From the NCBI GenBank assembly GCA_913778765.1, contig CAJYXO010000272.1:1-51285 (forward strand): a stretch of DNA of 51,285 bases, in the 5' to 3' direction. Shown here piece after piece: positions 31,665-39,675 of the stretch (the first letter of the stretch is position 1; every line of letters starts with the position of its first letter). The notes beneath the pieces were generated by a model. The model was not told where the DNA came from and ran no database searches. It saw only the letters and a program-made list of their open reading frames with translations. Source of the DNA: an uncultured Massilia sp. (GTDB lineage Bacteria; Pseudomonadota; Gammaproteobacteria; Burkholderiales; Burkholderiaceae_D). Position numbers and translations under genes: made by a program.

Positions 31665-33197
31665 TCATCCGATCCGCACTGGGATGAAGATTCTCTCATC
31701 CCCACGCTGGATCAACAAGGCAACCGACTTGCTGGACTTGCCGACCACGTCGCGCACCTGCTCGATGCTGTTGACCGGCTTGCCGTTCACCGACAGCAGC
31801 ACGTCGCCCGGCTGGATGCCGGCCACCTGCGCCGGACCGCCGGCGTCTTCGATCAGCAGGCCGCCGGGGATGCCGGACTGGCGGCGCTCCATCGGGTCCA
31901 GCGGACGCAGGGCCAGGCCCAGCTTGGCGCCCTTGTCGACGCTCGCCAGGTTGTCGCGGCCGACCGGATCCGCCTTGTCGTTGGCATTCGCCAGCGTCGC
32001 GTTCAGCTGGACGGTCTTGCCTTCGCGCCAGACATCCAGCGCCACCTTGTCGCCCGGCTTGGCCACCGCCACGATGGCGCTCAGGTCGCCGCCGGTGACG
32101 ATCGGCTGGCCGTTGACCTTGCGGATCACGTCGCCCGACTTGAGGCCGGCCTTGTCGGCCGCACTGCCGCGCTCGACGTTCGAGACCAGCGCGCCGTCCG
32201 GCGAGTCCAGCTTGAACGAGTCGGCGAAGTCCTGGCTGATGTCCTGCAGCCCCACGCCCAGCTTGGCATGCCGCACCTTGCCGGTCGCGACGATCTGGTC
32301 CTTGATGCGTACCGCGACGTCGATCGGGATCGCGAACGACAGGCCCTGGTAGCCGCCGGTCTGGCTGTAGATCTGCGAGTTGATGCCGACCACCTCGCCG
32401 CGCGTGTTGAACAGCGGGCCACCCGAGTTGCCGGGGTTGACGGCGACGTCGGTCTGGATGAACTGCACGCCGTTGGTGTCGATGCTGCGGCCTTTCGCGC
32501 TCACCACGCCGGCGGTCACGCTGCTTTCCAGGCCGTAGGGCGAACCGATCGCCAGCACCCATTCGCCCACCTGCAGGTTGCGGGTATTACCGAGCGGAAC
32601 CACCGGCAGGTTCTTGGCGTCGATCTTCAGGACGGCGACGTCGGTCTTCGGATCCGAGCCCAGGACTTTCGCGCGGTATTCGCGGCGGTCCTGCAGCTTG
32701 ACCGTGACTTCGTCGGCATCGCGCACCACGTGCGCGTTCGTCAGGATGACGCCGTCCGGGCTCACGATGAAGCCCGATCCAGCGCCGAAAACGAGTTCCC
32801 GGCCGCCGCCATTGCCGCGCGGCTGCTGCGGCTGGAAGCGTCGGAAGAATTCGAAGAAAGGATCGTCCTCGTCGAACTGCGGCATCTGGCGCTGGGACAC
32901 CTTGGTGCTGCCGACGACGCGCACGTTCACCACGGCCGGGCCGTTGTGCGAGACGATCTTGGTGAAATCGGGCAGGCCTGCCACGCCCGGGTTGCCGGCC
33001 ACCGGCGCCGGGGTCGCCGCCACCGGAACGGTTGGTTGTGCCTGCGCCTGTGCCACTGCGGCGGCTTCGGCGGCGGCGGTAGCGTTGTTGTGATTGACTG
33101 CGACCGCGCCAACCGCTCCGCCAATGACACCGGCCGCGCACAGGGCCAGGGTGAGACGTTTTGCGGTGATGGCGGTGACTGCACCTTCGTTGGCCAT
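31665..33197 (-). CDS. DegP/HtrA-type periplasmic serine protease with two PDZ domains
   Basis: A 510-aa Do-family protease/chaperone that degrades misfolded envelope proteins. A membrane-type signal or anchor lies at residues about 14-35. The catalytic triad is H156 (LTNAHVVRDADE), D186 (KTDVAVLKID) and S258 (NPGNSGGPLF), with the activation loop near 225-245. PDZ1 runs about 300-395 (LGVGLQDISQDFADSF, GLKSGDVIRKVNGQPI) and PDZ2 about 415-505 (GLALRPLDPMERRQ, GIQPGDVLLSVNGKPV). The residues needed for activity are all present. It is followed on the same strand by the response regulator and kinase after a 77-base gap, and has four CTTAA-type repeats 72-111 bases upstream. In many Proteobacteria mucD/degP genes sit in stress operons, which this layout supports. 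Confidence 0.95.
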   Translation of the reverse strand: MANEGAVTAITAKRLTLALCAAGVIGGAVGAVAVNHNNATAAAEAAAVAQAQAQPTVPVAATPAPVAGNPGVAGLPDFTKIVSHNGPAVVNVRVVGSTKVSQRQMPQFDEDDPFFEFFRRFQPQQPRGNGGGRELVFGAGSGFIVSPDGVILTNAHVVRDADEVTVKLQDRREYRAKVLGSDPKTDVAVLKIDAKNLPVVPLGNTRNLQVGEWVLAIGSPYGLESSVTAGVVSAKGRSIDTNGVQFIQTDVAVNPGNSGGPLFNTRGEVVGINSQIYSQTGGYQGLSFAIPIDVAVRIKDQIVATGKVRHAKLGVGLQDISQDFADSFKLDSPDGALVSNVERGSAADKAGLKSGDVIRKVNGQPIVTGGDLSAIVAVAKPGDKVALDVWREGKTVQLNATLANANDKADPVGRDNLASVDKGAKLGLALRPLDPMERRQSGIPGGLLIEDAGGPAQVAGIQPGDVLLSVNGKPVNSIEQVRDVVGKSSKSVALLIQRGDERIFIPVRIG

Positions 33198-33268
33198 GAC
33201 GTACTCCTAGATTGGGAAAGGGGTGTTTGGAGACTGCTTTTTTGATGTAGCTAGTTTCTCGCAGCAGC

Positions 33269-33308
33269 CTTAAATCACTCTTAAGGTTGAGCTTAGAGCG
33301 GGCTTAAG
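33269..33308. promoter_or_regulatory. Four CTTAA-type repeats upstream of htrA
   Basis: CTTAA (33269), CTTAAG (33280), CTTAG (33292) and CTTAAG (33303) start 11, 12 and 11 bases apart, so they all face the same side of the helix. They lie 72-111 bases upstream of the htrA start. This is the arrangement bound by OmpR-family regulators of the PmrA/QseB class, one of which is encoded two genes downstream. Confidence 0.7.
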
Positions 33309-33325
33309 CGGGATGCGACGGACGT

Positions 33326-33350
33326 AAAAAGAGGCGCTCGCGGCGCCTCT
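33326..33350 (-). terminator. Rho-independent terminator of the small heat-shock gene
   Basis: AGAGGCGC (33330-33337) and GCGCCTCT (33343-33350) form an 8-bp stem with a 5-base loop. On the minus strand the stem is followed by a U run from the A bases at 33326-33330. It lies about 40 bases past the Hsp20 stop. Confidence 0.8.
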
Positions 33351-33389
33351 CGTTTCACTGGTGGCCCCGAAGGCCCACCCGGCTACCGC

Positions 33390-33860
33390 TTACGCGGCTT
33401 GCTGTTGCGGCTGCTCCAGCACCTGCACGTTGTCGGTGTTGCCGTTGGCGTCCGCGATCGCGATCTTGCGCGGCTTCAGGGCTTCCGGCACTTCGCGCAC
33501 CAGTTCGACGGTGAGGATGCCGTTGTCGAAGGCGGCGCTGACGACCTTCACGTGGTTGGCCAGCTGGAAGCGCTGTTCGAAATCGCGCTGGGCGATACCG
33601 CGGTGCAGGTAGTGACGCTGGACGTCATCCTTCTGCTTGCGGCCGGTCACGAGCAGGGTGTCGCGTTCGGAGACGATCTCGATCTCGCTGCGGTTGAAAC
33701 CGGCGAGCGCCATCACGATGCGATATTCGTTTTCGCTGACCAGTTCGACGTTATACGGCGGGTAGCTCGGCGCTGCCTCGGCGCGCTGCTCGAGCATGTT
33801 CACCAGGCGGTCGAAGCCGATGGCGGAACGGTACAGGGGGGTAAGGTCAAAAGTACGCAT
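33390..33860 (-). CDS. Small heat-shock protein (Hsp20/IbpA-like)
   Basis: A 156-aa ATP-independent chaperone that holds unfolding proteins. It begins MRTFDLTPLYRSAIGFDRLV, the IbpA-type N-terminus, so ATG 33860 is chosen over the longer frame reaching 33953. The alpha-crystallin domain runs about 30-125 (YPPYNVELVSENEYRIVMAL, then AGFNRSEIEI, LLVTGRK, HRGIAQRDFEQRFQL, AAFDNGILTVELVREVPE), with the G-x-L signature in NGILTVEL. The C-terminal tail carries KPRKIAIADA, a form of the IxI anchor, and is Gln-rich. About 90 bases upstream there is a perfect CTTGAAA (minus strand, 33948-33954), the -35 core of heat-shock sigma-32 promoters. Confidence 0.95.
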   Translation of the reverse strand: MRTFDLTPLYRSAIGFDRLVNMLEQRAEAAPSYPPYNVELVSENEYRIVMALAGFNRSEIEIVSERDTLLVTGRKQKDDVQRHYLHRGIAQRDFEQRFQLANHVKVVSAAFDNGILTVELVREVPEALKPRKIAIADANGNTDNVQVLEQPQQQAA

Positions 33861-33929
33861 GGTCGATATCCTTTGAGTTAAGCGATAAAGTTTCCGGACC
33901 TCATCGTGAGCATCCGTTGGGACCAATCT

Positions 33930-33955
33930 AATGTCCCCTACATGCGTTTTCAAGG
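33930..33955 (-). promoter_or_regulatory. Possible sigma-32 promoter of the Hsp20 gene
   Basis: The minus strand at 33954-33948 reads CTTGAAA, a perfect -35 core for the heat-shock sigma factor. The -10 counterpart is weak (CATTAGA about 14 bases on, instead of CCCCATNT). The call rests on the -35 match and the identity of the downstream gene. Confidence 0.5.
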
Positions 33956-34075
33956 CACACGAAATATGGATTTTAATGCCGTTTATCGAATTTTATTTGC
34001 ATCGATGCGCCAGGGCATTGTGGCCTGCCTAGGGGTGCTACACTCGCTTGCTTGTATCTTTGTCTACTGCTTACC

Positions 34076-36001
34076 ATGACCGCATACCTTCCGCATCGCC
34101 GTTTCAAGACGCTGGCCACCCGTTCCGCCATCGCCGCCGCTTTCGCCCTCACGCTCGCCCTGCCGGCGCGCGCGGACGTCCCGGCTGTCGTCGACCAGCC
34201 CTACCCCGGCACCATCGTCCTGAACGTCGATGCGACCAACCTGTCGCAGCAGATCTTCCAGATGCGCATGCGCATTCCGGTCAAGCCGGGCCCGCTGACC
34301 CTGCTGTATCCGCAATGGCTGCCGGCCAACCACGGCCCGAACGGCCCGATCACCCAGCTGGCCGGCCTGAAGTTCACGGCCAACGGCAAGCCGGTCGAAT
34401 GGACCCGCGACCCGGTCCAGGTGTTCGCTTTCCACGTCAACGTGCCGGAAGGCGCGACCGTGCTGGAAGCCGAATACCAGTACCTGTCGCCGCTCGATAC
34501 CTCGCAGGGCCGCATCACCATGACCGACGAGATCCTCGGCGTGCAGTGGGTGTCGGTGGCGCTGTACCCGGCCGGCTACGTGGCGCGCCGCATCACGGTG
34601 CAGCCCAACCTGAAGCTTCCGAGCGGCTGGCAGTACGCCACCGCGCTGGAAACCGACAACCGCCAGGGCGACGAAGTCCACTTCAAGCCGCACGACCTGG
34701 AAACCCTGATGGATTCGCCGCTGTTCGCCGGCCGCTACTACAAGCAGTTCGACCTCGACCCGGGCGCCAAGGTGCCGGTGCGCCTGAACGTCTTTGCCGA
34801 CACGCCGGAAAGCCTGGACGCCAAGCCGGAACAGATCGAGCTCCACCGCAAGCTGGTGCAGCAGGCCTACAAGCTGTTCCGCTCGCACCACTACAAGCAC
34901 TACGACTTCCTGTTCGCGCTGTCCGACGAATTCGGCGGCATCGGCCGCGAGCACCACCAGTCCAGCGAGAACGGCGTCAAGCCGGGCTACTTCACCGACT
35001 GGGCCAAGGGCGAAGCGGGCCGCGACCTGCTGCCGCACGAGTACACCCACTCCTGGGACGGCAAATTCCGCCGCCCGGCCGGCCAGAACGTCCCCAACTT
35101 CAACACCCCGCTGCAGAACGAACTGCTGTGGGTCTACGAAGGCCAGACCCAGTACTGGGGCAGCGTGCTGGGCGCGCGTTCCGGCCTGGTCTCGCAGCAG
35201 GGCGCGCGCGACGCGCTGGCCGCCACCGCCGCGCGCTACGACAGCATCGCCGGCCGTGCCTGGCGCGCCATGCAGGACACGGTCAACGATCCGATCCTGA
35301 ATGCGCGCCGTCCGCTCGGCTGGGCCAACTGGCAGCGCAGCGAGGACTACTACTCGGAAGGCCAGCTGATCTGGCTGGACGTCGACACCCTGATCCGCGA
35401 AAAATCGGGCGACAGGAAATCGCTGGACGATTTCGCCAGGGCCTTCTACGGCATCGATGACGGCAGCTTCCTGCCGGCCTTCTACACCTTCGACGACGTG
35501 GTCGCCGCGCTGAACAAGGTCGTGCCCTACGACTGGGCGACTTTCCTGCGTACCCGCGTCGACGGCCACGGCCCGGGCGCCCCGCTGGACGGCCTGGCGC
35601 GCGCCGGCTGGAAGCTGGTCTACACCGACACCCCGACCGACTACATCAAGAGCTATGACGCCCGCCTGAAAGGGGCCGACCTGAGCTACTCGGTGGGCTT
35701 CACGGTCAGCGCGGAGGGCAATGTCCGCAACGTGATCTGGGACGGTCCGGGCTTCCGCGCCGGCCTGGCCGCGAATGCCAGCATCGTCGCCGTCAACAAC
35801 CGCGTCTTCAAGCCCGAGGTGCTGAAAGATGCCGTCAAGGCGGCGAAGGACAGCAAGGAGCCGATCCAGCTGCTGGTCAAGAAGGGCAACGTGCTGCGCA
35901 CCATCGCGCTCGACTATCACGGCGGCCTGCGCTATCCGCGCCTGGAACGCATCCCGGGCGTGAAGGACCGTCTGGAGGGGATTTATTCCGCACTGAAGTA
36001 A
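34076..36001 (+). CDS. M61-family peptidase with PDZ domain, exported
   Basis: A metallo-aminopeptidase of the M61 group (glycyl aminopeptidase relatives), 641 aa. ATG 34076 opens a signal peptide (TRSAIAAAFALTLALPARA, cleaved near ARA-DV). An N-terminal beta domain (about 40-250) includes PQWLPANHGPNGPITQLAGL. The catalytic site is at about residue 320: LPHEYTHSWDGKFRRP with the HExxH zinc ligands, and QNELLWVYEGQTQYWG carrying the third ligand/catalytic glutamate. A C-terminal PDZ domain lies at about 535-615 (SVGFTVSAEGNVRNVIWDGP, FRAGLAANASIVAVNNRV). The length and domain order are normal for the family. Two further genes follow closely in the same direction. Confidence 0.93.
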   Translation: MTAYLPHRRFKTLATRSAIAAAFALTLALPARADVPAVVDQPYPGTIVLNVDATNLSQQIFQMRMRIPVKPGPLTLLYPQWLPANHGPNGPITQLAGLKFTANGKPVEWTRDPVQVFAFHVNVPEGATVLEAEYQYLSPLDTSQGRITMTDEILGVQWVSVALYPAGYVARRITVQPNLKLPSGWQYATALETDNRQGDEVHFKPHDLETLMDSPLFAGRYYKQFDLDPGAKVPVRLNVFADTPESLDAKPEQIELHRKLVQQAYKLFRSHHYKHYDFLFALSDEFGGIGREHHQSSENGVKPGYFTDWAKGEAGRDLLPHEYTHSWDGKFRRPAGQNVPNFNTPLQNELLWVYEGQTQYWGSVLGARSGLVSQQGARDALAATAARYDSIAGRAWRAMQDTVNDPILNARRPLGWANWQRSEDYYSEGQLIWLDVDTLIREKSGDRKSLDDFARAFYGIDDGSFLPAFYTFDDVVAALNKVVPYDWATFLRTRVDGHGPGAPLDGLARAGWKLVYTDTPTDYIKSYDARLKGADLSYSVGFTVSAEGNVRNVIWDGPGFRAGLAANASIVAVNNRVFKPEVLKDAVKAAKDSKEPIQLLVKKGNVLRTIALDYHGGLRYPRLERIPGVKDRLEGIYSALK

Positions 36002-36027
36002 GCCTTGCCACAAGGGAGGGAGAGAAC

Positions 36028-36543
36028 ATGGACATGATGCCGATTCTGCCGGAAACCGAACTCGAAGCGATGGCTGCCCAGCACCTCGGGCGGCTGCTGT
36101 TCGTGTTCGGCAGACTGGAGCTGAATCTGGGGCTGGCGCTGGTAGGCATCCGCCCGGCGGGCGAGTTCGCGCGCGAGATCGCCAGGGTCGAGAAGCTGCC
36201 GTTCGAGGCCAAGCTGTGCGAGTTCGAAGCGCTGGCCCTGCGCTGCCACGCCGACGATGCGGTGGCGCTGGCGCGCTGGCGCAAGTGGTTCGCGGCGGCG
36301 CACGACCTGCGCGAGCTGAAGAGCGACTTCGCGCACGGCCGCTGGGGCTTCCAGAACATGCAGCAGCAGATCGTCCATGCCAGCAACCTCCCCGGCAGTC
36401 CGAACCTGGACGAAGTCCGCTACACCCTCGACGAATTCGCGGCGCATGTCGCCGGCGCCGAGGAAGTGGCGGAAGAGTTCTCGACCCTGAGAGACATGCA
36501 TCCGGTCGATGCATGTCACGAAACCGTCATGGAAAATCCGTAA
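36028..36543 (+). CDS. Conserved-looking hypothetical protein
   Basis: 171 aa, mainly helical, no signal peptide or membrane segment. The start ATG 36028 has GGGAGGGAG just upstream. HLGRLLFVFGRLELNLGLAL, then a charged central part and the helix ALARWRKWFAAAHDLRELKS are the most distinctive stretches; HASNLPGSPNLDEVRYTL resembles the loop-helix seen in some uncharacterised phage/accessory proteins. I do not recognise a family. It lies 26 bases after the M61 peptidase and 38 bases before the next gene, so the three are probably one transcript. Confidence 0.75.
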   Translation: MDMMPILPETELEAMAAQHLGRLLFVFGRLELNLGLALVGIRPAGEFAREIARVEKLPFEAKLCEFEALALRCHADDAVALARWRKWFAAAHDLRELKSDFAHGRWGFQNMQQQIVHASNLPGSPNLDEVRYTLDEFAAHVAGAEEVAEEFSTLRDMHPVDACHETVMENP

Positions 36544-36581
36544 TCTGAATCTGCCCGAAAAATCAGAACAAGGAGGCAGAC

Positions 36582-37349
36582 ATGGAATGGATCGGCAAAA
36601 TGCGCGTGCGCCGCTTCGTGCGCGTTTCGAAGCACCGCGGCGCATTGGAAAACCTGCCGCCCGGTCTCGAGACCGCATGGCGGCATGGCGCCCCGCAGGA
36701 ATACCCAGGCATCCCCACGGATGCCTTTTTTTTCGTCCGCGCGGCCGAGGGCCTGCTGCGCTTCTTCGACGCCGTCACGCACAGCGAGCGCCCCTGCGCC
36801 CTGCCCTCCGAAGCGGCGGACTCGGTCTGGCACGCCTGGCTGCGCCATGACCCGATCGGGCTGGAAGGCTTCTGCCGCCGGCACTTCGGCCGCGTCATCC
36901 CGCACGTCGAACGCGCCGGGCTGGGCACGGGCGCGCTGGCCGGCACGCTGATGGCCGGCCGCAGGCTGGAAGGCATCGCGCCGCTGGGACCGCGCCTGCC
37001 GCTGCTGTTCGGACTCGACGCGCGCCTGCGCATGCCGGGCGGGCATGCTTATTGGGTCCTCGGCGACGACATCCTGTACGCCAGGCTGGGGCCGCGCGGC
37101 CGCCGCCTGGACCCGGCCCTGCCCCATCCAGAACTGGCCACCGGCGCCCTGCTCGCGGCCGGCCTGGTCAGCGCCGACATGGTGCTGGCGCACGTGCGCA
37201 TGCAGCAGGCATCGGCGCTGGGCAGTTCCTGCGGCGGCTTCGCCGACGGCGGCCTGGCTTTCGCAAGCGATGGCGGCTGCAGTGGCGACAGCGGCAGCAG
37301 CGACGGCGGCTGCGACGGCGGCAGCTCCTGCGGCGGTGGCGGCGATTAA
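36582..37349 (+). CDS. Glycine-rich-domain-like (DUF1399/TIGR04222-like) protein with Gly/Ser/Cys tail
   Basis: 255 aa. ATG 36582 has a perfect AAGGAGG. The segment CALPSEAADSVWHAWLRHDP, then EGFCRRHFGRVIPHVE, follows the pS-x-x-VDxvWHxHL ... C-x-x-xFG-x-x-xxH-x pattern of glycine-rich-domain proteins and TIGR04222 membrane proteins. The last 35-40 residues are almost only Gly, Ser, Cys, Asp and Ala (SSDGGCDGGSSCGGGGD), with four cysteines, like the tails of related bacterial proteins. No membrane helix is evident. The function of this family in bacteria is unknown. It is the third gene after the M61 peptidase and ends against the convergent CAT-like gene: the two stop codons share the bases TTAA at 37346-37349. 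Confidence 0.75.
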   Translation: MEWIGKMRVRRFVRVSKHRGALENLPPGLETAWRHGAPQEYPGIPTDAFFFVRAAEGLLRFFDAVTHSERPCALPSEAADSVWHAWLRHDPIGLEGFCRRHFGRVIPHVERAGLGTGALAGTLMAGRRLEGIAPLGPRLPLLFGLDARLRMPGGHAYWVLGDDILYARLGPRGRRLDPALPHPELATGALLAAGLVSADMVLAHVRMQQASALGSSCGGFADGGLAFASDGGCSGDSGSSDGGCDGGSSCGGGGD

Positions 37350-37987
37350 GCCTGCATGATCGCCGCCAGCTCGGCGGCGATGCGCTGCGCCAGCAGGTGG
37401 ATGTGGTAGCCGTCGACGAAGCCGTGGTGGGCCTGCACCGAGAACGGCAGCTGCAGCCCGCCATCCGGCGCGACCGTGAACCGGCCCCAGGCGAGCGACG
37501 GAATGTCCGGCGTGGCCAGGGACGTCATCGGGTGCTGGATCGAGGTGAAGTCCAGCCACGGCATGCAGGTCACGAACACCTGCTCCTTGGCCTGGCGTGC
37601 CGGCATGGCCGCATATCTCTGGTTCAGTTCCAGCATGCCACCCGCCTCCTCGCGCGCCGCCTGGCCGCGCGCAACGAATTCGCGCAGGTCGTCCGACCAG
37701 TCGAACTGGGCGAAATTCAGGTCGAAATGCTGGTTCACGACCGTGAAGGACGGATGCAGGCGCTCGATGCGGATCACCTCGCCGTCGAATACGCGGTAGC
37801 GGAAGTTCTCGATCGCCAGGATGGAGCGCAGCACGGCGCACAGCAGCACGTGGAAAGGCGCGAGTCCCTGCTCCTTGCACCAGGGCCGGAACTCCGGCAG
37901 GTCCATGCGGAAGCACAGGTTGACCGCCGGGCTTTCCATGCGGTCGAAGAGCGCGAAGCGGTCGCGCCGCCGTTCAAAATTCTGCAT
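37346..37987 (-). CDS. Chloramphenicol acetyltransferase (CAT)-family protein
   Basis: A 213-aa trimeric CoA-dependent O-acyltransferase of the classic CatA fold and length. The catalytic motif HHGFVDG (H187/H188, D192) is intact near the C-terminus, as are FRMDLPEFRPWCKEQGLAPF (strand/helix opening) and YAAMPARQAKEQVFVTCMPW. A resistance role is possible but not established; chromosomal CAT homologues can act on other alcohols. It is transcribed after the alpha/beta hydrolase with only 5 bases between them, so both form one operon. A longer frame upstream (to 38842) is a shadow of the hydrolase. Confidence 0.92.
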   Translation of the reverse strand: MQNFERRRDRFALFDRMESPAVNLCFRMDLPEFRPWCKEQGLAPFHVLLCAVLRSILAIENFRYRVFDGEVIRIERLHPSFTVVNQHFDLNFAQFDWSDDLREFVARGQAAREEAGGMLELNQRYAAMPARQAKEQVFVTCMPWLDFTSIQHPMTSLATPDIPSLAWGRFTVAPDGGLQLPFSVQAHHGFVDGYHIHLLAQRIAAELAAIMQA

Positions 37988-37992
37988 ACGGT

Positions 37993-38775
37993 TTATTCGG
38001 TTCGTTCCGCTCGGTTCGTCCCGATATATCTGGCGCTCCAGGCCGCGATCACGCTCGCCACATAGGCCGCATCCTCCCGGCCGGTGACGAGATGGTCGAT
38101 GCCGTCCAGCGAGACGAAGCTCTTCGGATGCTGGGCGATGCCGAAGATGCGGCCGGCGTTGTCGACGTCGACGGTGCCGTCCTGCGGCGCGTGCATCACC
38201 ATCAGCGCGCGGCCGAGGGTGGCGATGCGCTCGTGCAGCCTGTGCCGGGCCGCATCCTCGACGAACTGCTGGCGGATGTCGAAATCGCGGCCGGCCAGCT
38301 TGACCCTGGCCTGGCCCAGCTGCTCGATGGTGTCGACGTGCTCGGCCAGCAGCTTGTCGACCACGTAGTGCGGATCGCTCGGCGAGGCGATCGTCACCAC
38401 CGCCTTCGATTCGGGAATGCGGTGGCTTGCTGCCAGCACCGCGGTGCCGCCCAGGCTGTGGCCGATCAGGAGCTGCGGCGCGGCGAATTTCTGGCGCAGG
38501 AAGTCGGCGGCGGCGACCAGGTCTTCCACGTTCGAGGAAAAATTCGTGTCGGCGAATTTGCCGTGGCTGTTGCCCAGGCCGGCGAAGTCGAAGCGCAGCA
38601 CGGCCACGCCGAGGTCGGCCAGGCCTTGCGAAATGCGGGTCGCGGCCAGCACGTCCTTGCTGCAGGTGAAGCAGTGGGCGAACAGGCCGTAGGCGCGCGG
38701 CGTGCCGTTGGGGGCGTCGAGCTTGGCCGAGATCTTGCCATGCGGGCCCTGGAAATCCATGCGTTCGGTGAGCAT
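37993..38775 (-). CDS. Alpha/beta hydrolase of the OsmC-fusion type, without OsmC domain
   Basis: A 260-aa cytoplasmic hydrolase. MLTERMDFQGPHGKISAKLD marks the start at ATG 38775 (upstream frame to 38919 rejected). PRAYGLFAHCFTCSKDVLAA and LRFDFAGLGNSHGKFADTNF are the signature blocks of the hydrolase half of bifunctional hydrolase/OsmC proteins, with the nucleophile in LIGHSLGGTAVLAASHRIPE and a C-terminal Asp/His pair (VMHAPQDGTVDVDNA, FVSLDGIDHLVTG). The OsmC half (about 150 aa) that usually follows is absent; the gene simply ends at its stop. The substrate is unknown. Confidence 0.9.
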   Translation of the reverse strand: MLTERMDFQGPHGKISAKLDAPNGTPRAYGLFAHCFTCSKDVLAATRISQGLADLGVAVLRFDFAGLGNSHGKFADTNFSSNVEDLVAAADFLRQKFAAPQLLIGHSLGGTAVLAASHRIPESKAVVTIASPSDPHYVVDKLLAEHVDTIEQLGQARVKLAGRDFDIRQQFVEDAARHRLHERIATLGRALMVMHAPQDGTVDVDNAGRIFGIAQHPKSFVSLDGIDHLVTGREDAAYVASVIAAWSARYIGTNRAERTE

Positions 38776-38900
38776 GTGGTGTGTCCTTGCGTGTTGGTGC
38801 TTGTTCAAATTGGCGCCACTGTGCACCGGATCGGCTGCGCACGCAAGTCGGCGCTGCGCGCTATACTCATCCGTCCATCCGCAGCCAAGGAAGCGACGCC

Positions 38901-39632
38901 ATGCCATCGTCCAGCGCACCGACCCATGAACAGCGAGTCATCGGCCTGATCGGCGGCATGAGCTGGAAAAGCTCGGCCGAATACTACCGCCTGATCAACG
39001 AAGGCGTGCGCACGCAGCTCGGCGGCCTGCATTCGGCGCGCTGCCTGATGTGGTCCTTCGATTTCGCCGACATCGAAGTCCTGCAGCGCCTGGATCGCTG
39101 GGATGAAGCGGCAAGCCTGATGGTCGACGCGGCCCAGCGCCTCGAGCGCGGCGGCGCCGACTTCCTCGTCATCGCCACCAACACCATGCACATCGCCGCG
39201 CCCCAGGTCCAGGCCGCGGTCGGCCTGCCGCTGCTGCACATCGCCGACCCGACCGCCGAGCGCATCAAGGCGGCGGGCCTGCGCCGGGTCGGGCTGCTCG
39301 GCACCGCCTTCACGATGGAACAGGATTTCTACAAGGGCCGCCTCGAACGCGAGCACGGGCTCGATGTGCTGGTGCCGGAAGCCGAGGACCGCGCCACGGT
39401 CCACCGCATCATCTACTCGGAACTGGTGCAGGGCCGGATCGTCGACGCCTCGCGCCAGGCCTACCGCGAAGTGATCGCCCGGCTGGTGCAGGCCGGCGCG
39501 GAAGCCGTCATCCTCGGCTGCACCGAGATCATGCTGCTGGTCGGCCCGGACGACAGCCCGGTGCCGCTGTACGACACGACCGGCCTGCATGCGGAAGCGA
39601 TCGTCGCGCGGGCGCTGGGTTCGGCCGCCTGA
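38901..39632 (+). CDS. Aspartate/glutamate racemase-family protein (L-specific type by motif)
   Basis: 243 aa, of the Asp/Glu racemase superfamily. MSWKSSAEYYRLINEG and GGLHSARCLMWSFDF are typical. The first active-site residue is threonine (T93 in VIATNTMH) and the second is cysteine (C207 in ILGCTEIMLLV). This Thr/Cys pair, rather than Cys/Cys, is the arrangement described for E. coli YgeA-type enzymes acting on L-Asp/L-Glu. ATG 38901 has AAGGA upstream. It would supply D-amino acids for the wall or for signalling. It is convergent with nothing and lies just ahead of the tetR operator. Confidence 0.9.
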   Translation: MPSSSAPTHEQRVIGLIGGMSWKSSAEYYRLINEGVRTQLGGLHSARCLMWSFDFADIEVLQRLDRWDEAASLMVDAAQRLERGGADFLVIATNTMHIAAPQVQAAVGLPLLHIADPTAERIKAAGLRRVGLLGTAFTMEQDFYKGRLEREHGLDVLVPEAEDRATVHRIIYSELVQGRIVDASRQAYREVIARLVQAGAEAVILGCTEIMLLVGPDDSPVPLYDTTGLHAEAIVARALGSAA

Positions 39633-39651
39633 TGCGCCGCTTGACGACCAA

Positions 39652-39667
39652 CCTACCAGAAGGTAGG
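39652..39667. promoter_or_regulatory. TetR operator (perfect palindrome)
   Basis: CCTACC-AGAA-GGTAGG, a perfect 6-4-6 inverted repeat, ends 8 bases before the tetR-like start and overlaps its ribosome site region, so the regulator probably represses itself. Confidence 0.8.
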
Positions 39668-39675
39668 ATGACGCC

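Noticed and set aside
33861..33947. ROSE-type RNA thermometer in the Hsp20 leader
   Set aside because: The leader is of suitable length, but I could not find the conserved U-rich anti-Shine-Dalgarno pairing with the ribosome site, so no thermometer is claimed.
37988..38842. N-terminal extension of the CAT-like gene to a 498-codon frame
   Set aside because: The extra part is the hydrolase gene read in another frame; the natural CAT start lies at 37987.
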